Shown: one piece after another, positions 26,214 to 35,360 of the stretch | Layout of the letters: each line of letters opens with the position of its first letter | Position numbering within the stretch: the stretch's first letter is position 1 | NCBI GenBank assembly: GCA_934546745.1 | Contig: CAKTDV010000008.1 | Span: forward strand, 32,046 to 96,045 | Reading direction: 5' to 3' | Length of the DNA stretch: 64,000 nucleotides | Origin: an uncultured Desulfovibrio sp. | Lineage (GTDB): Bacteria; Desulfobacterota; Desulfovibrionia; Desulfovibrionales; Desulfovibrionaceae | Position numbers and translations under genes: made by a program | The notes under the pieces: generated by a model | The model's database searches: none | Seen by the model: the letters and a program-made list of their open reading frames with translations, nothing else | Told to the model about the DNA's origin: nothing

Positions 26214-27367
26214 CAACCATTGTTGCCGCCGTCATCGTTCTGGGCGGTCTGATTTTTTTCCACGAGCTGGGTCACTTTCTCGTGGCCCGGACGCTGGGCA
26301 TGGGCGTTTCGACATTTTCCCTGGGCTTTGGCCCCAAGCTGCTGACATGGAAACCCGGTAAAACGGAATATGCCCTCTCACTGGTGCCGCTGGGCGGGTA
26401 TGTGGCGCTGGTGGGCGAAAATGAGAGCGACGGCGGTAACGAACTGCCCGACGGCTTCACGCACGAGGAAGCGTTCTCCGCCCGGCCGGCCTGGCAACGG
26501 TTGCTGGTCGTGGCGGCAGGGCCTGTGTTCAACATCCTTCTGGCCTGGTTGCTGTGCTGGATCATGGCCTATGGCTGGGGGATGGGCATCCTGCTGCCGC
26601 ACGTGGGCAAGGTTGAGGCAAACAGCCCCGCCGCCACCGCCGGAGTACGTCCCGGGGATACCATCCTGCGCGTCAACGGCGCGCCGGTACAGGAATGGAA
26701 GGATATGGCCGACGCCATCGGCAACAGCGGTGGCGCGCCGTTGCAGCTGATGATCTCCCGCCCGCGTACCGCCACGGAGAACGGGATAGGCGTGACCAGC
26801 CTGTCCGGCGTGGTCTCCAAAGACGCGCGGGTGCTTCAGCTCACCGTGAGGCCCGCCCTTTCCGTCCGCAAAACCATTTTTGGCGAGGATGAAAAAGCCT
26901 GGCTTGTGGGCATTACGGCTTCCGGCAATGTCCGCCACATGAAACTCGGCTTCTTTGAGGCCGCCCGTGAAGGGCTGACACAGACGGGCCGTCTTCTGGA
27001 CCTGACATGGCAGAGCTTCATCAAGCTGGCGCAGCGCGTCATTCCCGCGGATCAGGTGGGCGGCCCCATCATGATTGCGCAAATGGTCGGCCAGCAGGCG
27101 GAACAGGGCCTTGCGGGCCTGCTCGGCCTGGCGGCCCTGATCAGCATCAACCTCGGCGTCCTCAATCTTCTGCCCATCCCCGTACTGGACGGAGGACAAC
27201 TTCTTTTCTTCCTTCTGGAAATGCTCTTCCGCAGGCCGGTTCCCGCCCCCATCCAGATGTGGGCCATGCGTTTCGGCGTGGCGCTGCTTGCCATGCTCAT
27301 GATCTTCGCCACCTATAACGACATTATGCGCCTGTTACGGGGATGGGGTTTGGGAGGCGGGGCCTGA
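26207..27367 (+). CDS. rseP: Site-2 intramembrane metalloprotease RseP
   Basis: A 386-residue membrane protease starting with GTG 26207 inside the end of dxr. It has the zinc motif FFHELGHFLVAR (HExxH) near residue 18, a PDZ domain (VEANSPAATAGVRPGDTILRVNG), and the C-terminal LNLLPIPVLDGG with the third zinc ligand Asp. In envelope stress it cleaves anti-sigma factors within the membrane. The tsaB start overlaps its stop (TGATG). Confidence 0.94.
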   Translation: MLTTIVAAVIVLGGLIFFHELGHFLVARTLGMGVSTFSLGFGPKLLTWKPGKTEYALSLVPLGGYVALVGENESDGGNELPDGFTHEEAFSARPAWQRLLVVAAGPVFNILLAWLLCWIMAYGWGMGILLPHVGKVEANSPAATAGVRPGDTILRVNGAPVQEWKDMADAIGNSGGAPLQLMISRPRTATENGIGVTSLSGVVSKDARVLQLTVRPALSVRKTIFGEDEKAWLVGITASGNVRHMKLGFFEAAREGLTQTGRLLDLTWQSFIKLAQRVIPADQVGGPIMIAQMVGQQAEQGLAGLLGLAALISINLGVLNLLPIPVLDGGQLLFFLLEMLFRRPVPAPIQMWAMRFGVALLAMLMIFATYNDIMRLLRGWGLGGGA

Positions 27368-28179
27368 TGGATCAGGAAGTTGAAGAGGGCAGCGGCTGGG
27401 AACTTATCCTCAGCGCGGCGGAAGGCGCGCTGCAAATCGTGCTCACCCATGCCGAGGAGCTCATCTGCGCCCAGCGCTGGGGCCGCAACGATCGGGCAAC
27501 GGAAATACTGGCGCCCGCACTGGCGGATATGGCCAGAACCTGTGGCCTGCGCCCGCGGCAGTTACGCCGTATCGCCTGCGTGCGCGGGCCCGGTTCCTTT
27601 ACCGGCATACGCCTCGTGCTGGCCACGGCGGCGGCCCTGCGACGAACGGCTCCCGCCCTGCAACTGGCCGGTCTTGACTACCTGCAGGCTCTCGCGACGA
27701 CCGCCGCCGTGGAGCGGCGGCTGCCTTACGCCACGCCCATAACGGTGCTGACCCACGCCCGGCGTCACCTGCTCCACGTTCAGCCGTACATTTCCTATGG
27801 CTGGAGCATCCCCGCGCAAGCCGCGGATGCCGTGCGCCTGTGCACTCCCGAGGAAGTGCTCGCACGGTTCATGACAGACAACTCGCACACTGTTTTCTGT
27901 GGCAGCGGGCTGCAACGTAACCCCTGCCTGCTGGAAGAGCTGGCAAAGCGCCCTGATCCACTCTGCCTCGATCAGTTGCGCTTGCCGTCCGTAGACGCCC
28001 TGCGCCTGCTGGCGCGCCACGGGGAATATGGACACGTAGATATAGAGCCTCTCTACATCCGTCCCTGCGATGCCGTGGAAACGCTGCCGCGGCTGGCGCA
28101 ACGCATGGGAATCGACGCCGGGGAAGCCCAGGAGGAACTCCAACGCCTGCTGCAACGAACCCCTTCCAGCCTGGAATGA
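27367..28179 (+). CDS. tsaB: tRNA threonylcarbamoyladenosine biosynthesis protein TsaB-like
   Basis: A 270-residue member of the ASKHA/TsaB family. The diagnostic motif is CVRGPGSFTGIRLVLATAAA near residue 78. TsaB pairs with TsaD and TsaE to add t6A at position 37 of tRNAs reading ANN codons. The N-terminal nucleotide-binding part is degenerate (LILSAAEGALQIVL), as usual for TsaB. The ATG overlaps the rseP stop, so it is the end of the coupled housekeeping operon. Confidence 0.85.
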   Translation: MDQEVEEGSGWELILSAAEGALQIVLTHAEELICAQRWGRNDRATEILAPALADMARTCGLRPRQLRRIACVRGPGSFTGIRLVLATAAALRRTAPALQLAGLDYLQALATTAAVERRLPYATPITVLTHARRHLLHVQPYISYGWSIPAQAADAVRLCTPEEVLARFMTDNSHTVFCGSGLQRNPCLLEELAKRPDPLCLDQLRLPSVDALRLLARHGEYGHVDIEPLYIRPCDAVETLPRLAQRMGIDAGEAQEELQRLLQRTPSSLE

Positions 28180-28287
28180 CAGGTTTCACGTCGCAAGCAG
28201 GACAGGCAGGCGCTCCCGCTTGCCATCTGGTCAGACAGACGAGATTTTCTCTGAAAAGACAGGTTCCTGACCGCAAAGGAGTTGTTG

Positions 28288-29508
28288 ATGGGCTTTTCAA
28301 TCATCATTCCGGCATGGAATCTCTGGGAAACGACACTGGCCTGCCTGCGTTCACTGGCAGCGTGCCATGACGGCATGGACGATCTTCTTACAGAAGTCGT
28401 GGTTCTGGACAACGGATCGAGCGACGCCACCGCCACAGAGTTGGGTGCGGCGGGAACGGCCCTGTTCGGCGGACGCTTTACCCGGGTACGTCTGGAAGAA
28501 AATCGCGGCTTTGCCGTCGGGTGCAATGCCGGCGCCCTCGCGGCACGCGGCGACACGCTGCTTTTTCTGAACAACGATACCACAGTGACGCCCCACTGGC
28601 TGCGGCCGCTCCACAAGGCCCTGCAAATGGAAGATACCGGCGCCGCCGGTCCGCTGCTGCTCTACCCTGATGGACGCAACCAGCATTGCGGCATCTTTTT
28701 CTCCCTGTTCGGCAATCCGGGGCACCTGTACGCCCGTTTTCCCGGAACGCATCCGGCTCTGCGCCAGCCGCATCCACTTCAGGCCATTACGGGAGCCTGC
28801 CTGGCGGTGCGCCGTGTGGATTTTGAGACATGCGGCGGCTTTCATGAGGGCTACCGCAACGGGTATGAGGATATGGATTTGTGTTTTGCCCTGCGCCGCC
28901 GCAACCAGAGGTTGCGCGTCGTTCCTGAAAGCGTTGTCATTCACCACGAAGGGCGGACGCCGGGGCGCAAGGCGCATAACGATGCCAATGCCGATCTCTT
29001 TGCCTCCCGCTGGGGCGACGCCGCGCGCCCGGACATCCACCGGCTGGCCAGTATGGACGGCTATACCGCCTGCCTGAACGCGCAACTCGTCACCTACCTG
29101 CGGCCATGCGACGAGCGCCTCCGGGAACTCGCCGCCACGCCGGACAGGGAAGAGGCCCTGCGCAATGCCCTGGAAAAAGAACCTCTCTGGCTGCGGGGAC
29201 GGCTGCGTCTGGCCGCCCTTCAGGAAGAGCGCGGGCAACAGGCTGCCGCGCTGGAAAGCCTTGGCGAGGCCGTGAGCTTTTTCCCCGTGCCGGAAGCGCA
29301 GCGGGCGCTGCTGACCTGTGCCCGGCGGCAGGGAAACACGGCGCTGGCGGAAGCGGCCCTGAACATGCTGCGCGATGCCCCGGAAGCCGCGCGGGAACGC
29401 TCGCGCCGTGTACGCCAAGCCCGCGTTATGGCCGAACGCCACGGCGATCATCTCCTGACCGGCATTCTCGACGGCTGGCTGCACAGCCAGGGCGGCGTGG
29501 CACGCTGA
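28288..29508 (+). CDS. Family 2 glycosyltransferase
   Basis: A 406-residue GT-A glycosyltransferase. It starts MGFSIIIPAWNLWETT at ATG 28288, six bases after AAAGGAG. Motifs: VVLDNGSSDAT for nucleotide binding, the DxD-like FLNNDTTVTP, and the acceptor-side GYEDMDLCFALRRR (ED of the GT2 rhamnosyltransferase-like group). The catalytic domain ends near residue 260; the remaining 140 residues are helical and TPR-like (alternating A/L/E pattern), perhaps for protein contacts. It probably adds a sugar to LPS, flagellin or another surface glycan. It follows tsaB by about 110 bases and faces the leftward sugar cluster. Confidence 0.85.
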   Translation: MGFSIIIPAWNLWETTLACLRSLAACHDGMDDLLTEVVVLDNGSSDATATELGAAGTALFGGRFTRVRLEENRGFAVGCNAGALAARGDTLLFLNNDTTVTPHWLRPLHKALQMEDTGAAGPLLLYPDGRNQHCGIFFSLFGNPGHLYARFPGTHPALRQPHPLQAITGACLAVRRVDFETCGGFHEGYRNGYEDMDLCFALRRRNQRLRVVPESVVIHHEGRTPGRKAHNDANADLFASRWGDAARPDIHRLASMDGYTACLNAQLVTYLRPCDERLRELAATPDREEALRNALEKEPLWLRGRLRLAALQEERGQQAAALESLGEAVSFFPVPEAQRALLTCARRQGNTALAEAALNMLRDAPEAARERSRRVRQARVMAERHGDHLLTGILDGWLHSQGGVAR

Positions 29509-29575
29509 CGACTTTTTCCGCGACGTTGCCGCACCCCGCCATAAAAACTTGCTCGGACAACACGCGCCGCAAGGC

Positions 29576-30268
29576 TCAGCCCATGCAGCGCATCACCTCA
29601 TCCGCGGTCATGTCTATGCGCAGAGGCGCCAGTGCCAGCCGGGCAAAGTCCTCCGGCGTATCGACATCCAGCCGTACGTCGGGACGGCGCAGGACGGTCT
29701 CGTCAGGATCAAAGGTCGCCAGACAGAAATCTCCCCTGTTATCCCACAGATAATTGAGGCAATGTTCCCGTTGCGCCGGCGTTTTGGCCATACGCTCCAG
29801 CTCAAACAAGAGATCGGCGGACAGAACCTCCGCGCCAAGGCCATCAGGCCAGAGGTTGTTGCGGGGGATATGGTTGTAGGCATAGTCGCAGTGTGTCACC
29901 GCATAAAAAAGCAGCAGACGATCCACAGCCTCGCCCCAGATAAGCGGATTATCGGCACAGACGCGCACGACGGTCTCCGCTCCCGTCAGACGGGCGGCAT
30001 CGCAGACGCGCGACAGGACGTCATTTTCCGAACCGCTCATGGACGCGATATTCCGGCAACGCAGATGTTCGCGCAACACCGCGTCCATCGGCGTGTCCGG
30101 CGTCGCCACAATGATCCTGTCCAGCAGACGGGAGGTGGACAGGCGCTGCGTCACCCAGTCAATGATGGGGTATCCGTGCAGGCAGAGCAGACTTTTCATG
30201 GGCAGACGGCTGGATCCCAGCCGTGCCTGCACAATGGCCACTGTTTTGCCGAGCGTACTTTTTGGCAT
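29576..30268 (-). CDS. SpsF-like cytidylyltransferase
   Basis: A 230-residue nucleotidyltransferase. It starts MPKSTLGKTVAIVQARLGSS with AAAGGA upstream of ATG 30268. The signature VAIVQARLGSSRLPMKSL is that of the SpsF/CMP-sugar synthetase group; VVRVCADNPLI and LDVDTPEDFARL are also typical. Members activate acidic or amino sugars for spore coat, flagellin or capsule. It is the last gene of the kdnB-kdnA-fusion set, four bases after the fusion gene. A second activating enzyme in one operon suggests that two sugars are made or that the domain in the fusion is degenerate. Confidence 0.82.
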   Translation of the reverse strand: MPKSTLGKTVAIVQARLGSSRLPMKSLLCLHGYPIIDWVTQRLSTSRLLDRIIVATPDTPMDAVLREHLRCRNIASMSGSENDVLSRVCDAARLTGAETVVRVCADNPLIWGEAVDRLLLFYAVTHCDYAYNHIPRNNLWPDGLGAEVLSADLLFELERMAKTPAQREHCLNYLWDNRGDFCLATFDPDETVLRRPDVRLDVDTPEDFARLALAPLRIDMTADEVMRCMG

Positions 30269-30272
30269 GATT

Positions 30273-31901
30273 TCAATCCTTTCTGTCTCCCAACAAATCC
30301 AGCATGAGCCGGACGACACGCGCCTTGTTGCGCGTGAAATCAAGAGCGGCCTGCCGGGCAAAAAGCGTTGCGCGCAGAGGCCCGTCCAGGAGGGAGCGAA
30401 ACGCGCCGTCAATGGCGGCATCGCTTATCCTCGCCGCCACGCCAAGAAAAAGAAAGCCGTTGTTCTCTCTGGCAAAGGTATGTGTCGCCTCGCGATCATG
30501 CTGTGCGATAACAATGGCGGGCACTCTCATATGGGCCAGTTCGTACACGGTGCGTCCCGCGGCGCAAACAGCCATATCCGCCCCTTCCATCATGCGGCTC
30601 ATGACATTGGTGGCCCACGTGAACTCTATCAGCGGATTGCCCAGAGCCGCAATATGACGTTCCATACTTTCCCTGTGTGCGTATCCCGGCCCCGCCACGA
30701 CGCGGATGGCAATGCCGCGCCGCCTGCACAGAGGTTCCACAATCTTCAGCACCCGCAGGGTACAGTCCGCGGCGTCCGTGCCGCCGAACGTGATCAGCAG
30801 CGTCTTCACTTCCGGCCGCAACGTACAGCGCCGGGCCCCGGCGAACTCGTCGCGCAGGCAAAAGTAGTCAGGCCCGCAACAGATGCCGGGATCGCCGTGC
30901 TCATACAGGGCATTGATCACAAGATGCGCCAACTTTGCTCCCGGGCCGTCATCCTCGAAATTGACAATCCGGCATCCGGCTTCCCGTAGGCGCGCCATAT
31001 AGGAGGGATCCGTATTGAGCAGATCATTTATGACCAGATCCGGGCGCAGGCGAAGAACCGTATCCGCCAGTTCCTCCCCCCCCTGCCGCACCATGCGGTA
31101 ATCCCGACGGGCAATGCTTTCGACGGCCAGTTCGCTTTGCCGCGTACAGACAAAGGTGATCCTGTGATCCGTGATCTCATGCGCCAGCATAAGCGCGCGG
31201 AAGACATGCCCCATGCCAATGGCGGGCCAGCCAGCCACAACAAAGACGACATGACGCCGCAACAGCAGGCGTTCGCAAATCCACCAGTCCTGGTATCCCT
31301 GAATCTCTATGGCGCGATCATTGAGAAAATAGGGGATGGTCTTGCCCATAACCGCCATACGCCCCGTGCGGGCCGCCCGCAGGAACGCCTCCGAACGCAG
31401 GATGAGCAAGGCCCGGCTTTCCAGCACAAGCGTCCGCGCGCCATCGTCGCGCAGGAGATTCTCCAGCGTATCCCCCTGCACATTCCAGACGCGCTGCCGC
31501 ACGCTCTTGACGGTCACAAGGCTGTCCGCGCCGGCCTCCCGATAGCGCTTCCAGGCGTCTTCCACGTCCACCCACGTCATCAGCGGGCAGGAAGCGCGCA
31601 GAATAAGACAGTGTTCGTATTCCCGTGCCAGCTCCTCCAGTAAATCCCGCATTTCCGCCACAATATTCAGCGTCGTGAAACAAAAGGCGGGATTATGGCG
31701 CACCCCTACGCCCGCGCGTTCGCAAATCAGCGCAATCTCCTGACTGTCCGTCAACACGATGATGTCGTCCGCGGCGGTCACGCTTCGCGCCGTATGCAAC
31801 GCGCGCTCCATAAGCGTCACTCCCGCCAGCCGTTTGACCAGCTGATCGGGAATGACCGCGTTCTTTTTCAGCGCGGGAATGACAATGCAGCGTTCCTTCA
31901 C
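30273..31901 (-). CDS. Cytidylyltransferase-PseG-like hydrolase/glycosyltransferase fusion
   Basis: A 542-residue two-domain protein starting with GTG 31901 (AAAGGAG, five-base gap). Residues 1-215 resemble acylneuraminate cytidylyltransferases (CIVIPALKKNAVIPDQLVKR, IIVLTDSQEIALI, LILRASCPLM). Residues about 225-542 resemble PseG, the UDP-sugar hydrolase of pseudaminic acid synthesis with a MurG-like GT-B fold (IGMGHVFRALMLAHEI, TLLITFGGTDAADCT, MMEGADMAVCAAGRTVYELA). The conserved early His of PseG (GxGH) is present as GMGH. The first-domain motif differs from the canonical PARxGSK (PALKKNA), so its nucleotide chemistry may be altered or lost. It lies between kdnA and the SpsF-like gene. 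Confidence 0.82.
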   Translation of the reverse strand: MKERCIVIPALKKNAVIPDQLVKRLAGVTLMERALHTARSVTAADDIIVLTDSQEIALICERAGVGVRHNPAFCFTTLNIVAEMRDLLEELAREYEHCLILRASCPLMTWVDVEDAWKRYREAGADSLVTVKSVRQRVWNVQGDTLENLLRDDGARTLVLESRALLILRSEAFLRAARTGRMAVMGKTIPYFLNDRAIEIQGYQDWWICERLLLRRHVVFVVAGWPAIGMGHVFRALMLAHEITDHRITFVCTRQSELAVESIARRDYRMVRQGGEELADTVLRLRPDLVINDLLNTDPSYMARLREAGCRIVNFEDDGPGAKLAHLVINALYEHGDPGICCGPDYFCLRDEFAGARRCTLRPEVKTLLITFGGTDAADCTLRVLKIVEPLCRRRGIAIRVVAGPGYAHRESMERHIAALGNPLIEFTWATNVMSRMMEGADMAVCAAGRTVYELAHMRVPAIVIAQHDREATHTFARENNGFLFLGVAARISDAAIDGAFRSLLDGPLRATLFARQAALDFTRNKARVVRLMLDLLGDRKD

Positions 31902-31922
31902 GCGGGCTCCTTTGGCGATCCC

Positions 31923-33116
31923 TCAGGCATTGCGGAGTTTTTTCAGAATATCGCGCGTGGATTCGAGCATATAGATGAAATCCTCCTCACTCAGCCAGTG
32001 CTGGAACGGAAAGGAGACCATACTGTCGAAGAATGTGTCGGCATTGGGGCAATGCGCTTCACCCATGCCAAGGCGTTTATAGAAATCATACCGATCCAGC
32101 GGAATATACTGGACAACGCATTTCACACCCTTTTCATCGTACATGGCGCGTATGAACCTGTCGCGCTGTTCCGGGCCGGTGACAAAACGGGCCGCCAGCA
32201 GATGATAGTTATGCCGGGGAGAATCTTCCCGGTGAAATTCCAGTTCCGGGAAATCGGCCAGGGCGTCAATGAAACGCAGGGCGCGTTGGCGTTTTTCCGC
32301 ATTGATGCGATCAATACGATCCAGCAGTTTCGTCCCCAGGGCACACTCCACTTCGCCAAGGGAGTAGTTGCTGGGCATAAGCGGTTCGCCACGCAGCATG
32401 GGGATATCCACGTTGCCCATGGCTGGTTTCCAGTAATCCGGCCGCTCGAAATCATAGGCACAGTGCCCGTTATGACGCAGCGCGGGCAGGATGGCCCGCA
32501 TTTCCGGATCACGCAGGTAAAGCATGCCGCCCTCGCCAAGCGTGGTCAGATTTTTATGCGAATGGAAGCTGAACGCGGCCATATCTCCAAAGCTGCCCGC
32601 CTTGCGGCCATCCAGCTCCGATCCGATGGACTGGGCCGCGTCCTCGATGCACAGGATGCCCTTTTCCCCGCAGAGAGCGGCGATGGCGGGCATATCGGCG
32701 ACATAGCCGTAGAGGTGAACCACAACGACGGCTTTGGTGCGCGGGGTCAGGGCACGCTCGACGGTTTCGGCGGTCACGACACGGGTAGGCAAATCGATGT
32801 CGGCCCACGCCATGACGGCCCCCTTTTTCACATAGGGGTAGGCGGAAGCCGTGAACGTATGGGACGGCATGACAATTTCATCGCCGGGCTTGAGCAGGCA
32901 GAGCTGCGCGGACATTTCCAGCGCGGACGCACCGTTCATGGCCGTGAAGCAGGACCCCTGCTCCACGCCCTGATAGGTGGCGAACCTGCTCTCAAATTCC
33001 CGCATATGGCGGCCCTGGGTGAGCGGTTCGGCATTGCGCATGGCCTCCACGACCACGGCGATTTCCTCCTCGGTGTATTGAATGGCGCGACCGCTGAAAT
33101 TTACCTTGATGTCCAT
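31923..33116 (-). CDS. kdnA: DegT/DnrJ/EryC1-type aminotransferase, KdnA-like
   Basis: A 397-residue PLP aminotransferase of the sugar family. The start MDIKVNFSGRAIQYTEEEI (ATG 33116) has AAGGAG upstream. Motifs: GASALEMSAQLCLL near residue 63, CIEDAAQSIGSELDG with the PLP-contacting Asp, and the lysine region SFHSHKNLTTLGEGG carrying the Schiff-base Lys. It sits 60 bases after a KdnB-like oxidase on the same strand, which is the Shewanella kdnB-kdnA arrangement. There KdnB oxidises C8 of KDO to an aldehyde and KdnA transaminates it to 8-amino-3,8-dideoxy-manno-octulosonate. The KdnA assignment rests on that partner; other sugar aminotransferases are possible. Confidence 0.8.
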   Translation of the reverse strand: MDIKVNFSGRAIQYTEEEIAVVVEAMRNAEPLTQGRHMREFESRFATYQGVEQGSCFTAMNGASALEMSAQLCLLKPGDEIVMPSHTFTASAYPYVKKGAVMAWADIDLPTRVVTAETVERALTPRTKAVVVVHLYGYVADMPAIAALCGEKGILCIEDAAQSIGSELDGRKAGSFGDMAAFSFHSHKNLTTLGEGGMLYLRDPEMRAILPALRHNGHCAYDFERPDYWKPAMGNVDIPMLRGEPLMPSNYSLGEVECALGTKLLDRIDRINAEKRQRALRFIDALADFPELEFHREDSPRHNYHLLAARFVTGPEQRDRFIRAMYDEKGVKCVVQYIPLDRYDFYKRLGMGEAHCPNADTFFDSMVSFPFQHWLSEEDFIYMLESTRDILKKLRNA

Positions 33117-33176
33117 GCGTTCTCCTTGCGGACAAGGCGGCGGAAAAGCCGAGGGCAACCCGCCGCCCGGGGCGAT

Positions 33177-34253
33177 TTACATGCGCTTGAAGCGTTCGAT
33201 AAGGTTTTCCCTGGTCAGAATCTTCCTGAAGTCCGGGCCAAGACGGTTGGAAAGCGGTTTTTCATGCACGATACTGGCATCATACAGAGCCGTATACTGC
33301 GCGTCCGTCAAGCCCTGACAGATGCCGGGCTTGAGGGAAATGCCCTGCTTCTCCATCATCCGGTACATTTCCTGATATTCGTCGGGATAAATGTCTTCCT
33401 CCACGGACAGCGCGTAGCAATTGGCAATGTTATGGCGCATGTGCAAAACCATGCTCAGCCCCGCGGAAACAGGATGCACCACTCCCACAAAGCCCGCGGC
33501 CATACCGCCAAGGTAGGAAGCGATCATCATTTTTTCCCTGTTTTCATCGCTCATCATGTCCCCTTTCAGGAACACGTCGCGGCAAAGATCGATCGCCTTG
33601 GAGGCCAGCGCGTCCACCACCACGTTGCGGTAGGAGCCGGAAAGGCTCTCAAAGCAGTGCATATACGTGTCAATACCCGTGAAGAAATACGTATCACGGG
33701 GCACGCTGGCCGTCAGCGCAGGGTCGAGCAGCACTTGATCGAACATGGTGTAATCGCTGTTCATCCCCAGTTTGAGGTTTTTCGCCTCATTGCAGATGAT
33801 GCCTGTGCGCGAGGTTTCGGAACCTGTCCCGGAAAGCGTGGGGACGGCAATCTTGTAAGGAGCGGGATGTTTCACCAGCTCCCAGCCCTGATAGTCCTCG
33901 GCCTTGCCGGGATTTGTCAGCAGGTTGCCCACGCATTTGCAGGTATCCAGCGTGGAACCGCCGCCAAAAGCCAGCAGGGCGCAGGGCGGCGTATTCCCAA
34001 GAAAGGTCTTCACCCGCGCGGTATATCCGTCCACGCTGTCTGTTGTGGGTTCTTCCGTCGTGTCCACATAGACGACCAGATCCCTGTCTTCCACAGGGAG
34101 GCGGGAAAGCAGATCGTGATTTTTGAAGAAATGATCCAGAAAAAAGACGGCCGGGCCGCCCTGGGATCGCCGCGGGGCCAGCAGATCGCCCAGCTGGGCA
34201 AGAGCGCCCAGCCCTATCATGTAATGCCCGACATTTTTCGCATTGCGGTACAT
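33177..34253 (-). CDS. kdnB: Iron/zinc-containing alcohol dehydrogenase, KdnB-like (3-deoxy-octulosonate 8-oxidase)
   Basis: A 358-residue group III-type alcohol dehydrogenase. The start MYRNAKNVGHYMIGLGAL (ATG 34253) is preferred. It has LLAFGGGSTLDTCKCVGNLL, PTLSGTGSETSRTGIICNEA and metal-ligand regions near FFTGIDTYMHCFESL and HPVSAGLSMVLHMRHNIANC. The pattern DLVVYVDTTEEPTTDSVDGY and LTNPGKAEDYQGWELVK closely recalls Shewanella KdnB (from memory), more than ordinary alcohol dehydrogenases. KdnB with KdnA makes Kdo8N for LPS inner core. The next gene is the aminotransferase, which supports the pathway. It would act in the cytoplasm before CMP activation. Confidence 0.8.
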   Translation of the reverse strand: MYRNAKNVGHYMIGLGALAQLGDLLAPRRSQGGPAVFFLDHFFKNHDLLSRLPVEDRDLVVYVDTTEEPTTDSVDGYTARVKTFLGNTPPCALLAFGGGSTLDTCKCVGNLLTNPGKAEDYQGWELVKHPAPYKIAVPTLSGTGSETSRTGIICNEAKNLKLGMNSDYTMFDQVLLDPALTASVPRDTYFFTGIDTYMHCFESLSGSYRNVVVDALASKAIDLCRDVFLKGDMMSDENREKMMIASYLGGMAAGFVGVVHPVSAGLSMVLHMRHNIANCYALSVEEDIYPDEYQEMYRMMEKQGISLKPGICQGLTDAQYTALYDASIVHEKPLSNRLGPDFRKILTRENLIERFKRM

Positions 34254-34352
34254 GACTGCGTATTCCTTGTTGGTTGAAGGGGAGAACTTTCCGCACATAC
34301 GCCATCGCCGCGCTTCTGGCAAGCAAGCCGTGCGGGGCGGCATCTCACGTTG

Positions 34353-35228
34353 TCAGCGCGAGGCGGCGCCAGTGCGCGCCTTCCAGGCGCCCACGGTATT
34401 TTTCAGCAGCATGGCGATGGTCATGGGCCCCACGCCTCCAGGCACAGGCGTGATGGCGCTCGCCCGTGGAAAAACGCTCTCATAGTCGGCGTCGCCGCAC
34501 AGGCGGCCGTCTTCCGTACGGTTGATGCCCACATCAATGAGAACGGCGCCCTCCTTTACCATATCGCCCGTCACCATGCGCGGACGCCCCACGGCGAGGA
34601 AAAGAAAATCGGCGCTCCGGCATTCGCCGGCAAGATCGGGCGTACGGGAATGGCACAGCGTCACCGTGGCGTCGCCGAATTCGCCGGGGCGGGCCAGCAG
34701 CAGCGCCAGCGGCTTGCCCACGATATCGGAACGCCCCACGACGACAGCCTTTTTCCCTCGCGGGGACAGCTTGTAACGCCGCAACAGCTCTATGACGCCG
34801 GCGGGTGTGCAGGAAACCATGCCCGGCAACCCCAGGGAAAGCCGCCCCACGTTTTCCGGATGAAAGCCGTCCACATCCTTGGCCGGATCAATGGCCAGAA
34901 GGCAACGGGAAGCGTCCAGCCCCCTGGGCAAAGGCAACTGCAGAAGAATACCGTCCACATCGGGCCGGGCATTCAACCGGGCAATCAGATCGAGCAGCGC
35001 CTCCTGGGTGGTAGCGGCAGGCAGGCGACAGGGAAAGGAGGCAATGCCCGCGTCCTGGCAGGCGCGCTCCTTGTTGCGGACATAGACCTGCGAAGCGGGG
35101 TCGTCGCCCACCAGGATGACGGCGAGCCCCGGAGCGCGCAGACCGTCCTTGCGGCGAACGGCGATTTCCTCCCTGAGCTCCGCGCGCACGGCTTGCGCCG
35201 TGCCCTTTCCATCAATAATCGTCGTCAT
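34353..35228 (-). CDS. folD: Bifunctional methylene-THF dehydrogenase / methenyl-THF cyclohydrolase
   Basis: A 291-residue FolD starting at ATG 35228 (MTTIIDGKGTAQAV, GGGGAG site). It has VGDDPASQVYVRNKERAC with the catalytic Tyr and Lys (YxxxK), ILLQLPLPRGL, and VVVGRSDIVGKPLALLL followed by the conserved ITPVPGGVGPMTIAMLL. It interconverts one-carbon tetrahydrofolates for purine, thymidylate and formyl-Met supply. It is divergent from thyX, which also uses methylene-THF. Confidence 0.95.
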   Translation of the reverse strand: MTTIIDGKGTAQAVRAELREEIAVRRKDGLRAPGLAVILVGDDPASQVYVRNKERACQDAGIASFPCRLPAATTQEALLDLIARLNARPDVDGILLQLPLPRGLDASRCLLAIDPAKDVDGFHPENVGRLSLGLPGMVSCTPAGVIELLRRYKLSPRGKKAVVVGRSDIVGKPLALLLARPGEFGDATVTLCHSRTPDLAGECRSADFLFLAVGRPRMVTGDMVKEGAVLIDVGINRTEDGRLCGDADYESVFPRASAITPVPGGVGPMTIAMLLKNTVGAWKARTGAASR

Positions 35229-35360
35229 GGCACTCCCCTTTATTTGTGGAATTCTGTCCATCCATCTATAACCCGCCCGCCCAGGCATCACAAGGGCGGG
35301 GACTCGACCTTTCCGCGCGACTCTGGCATGCTGGGGTCGCGAAAACGCAAGGAGGCGGGC

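Noticed and set aside
31695..34277. An 860-residue plus-strand frame across the kdn genes
   Set aside because: Antisense shadow, His/Arg/Gly-rich composition, no ribosome site, opposed by three recognised enzymes.
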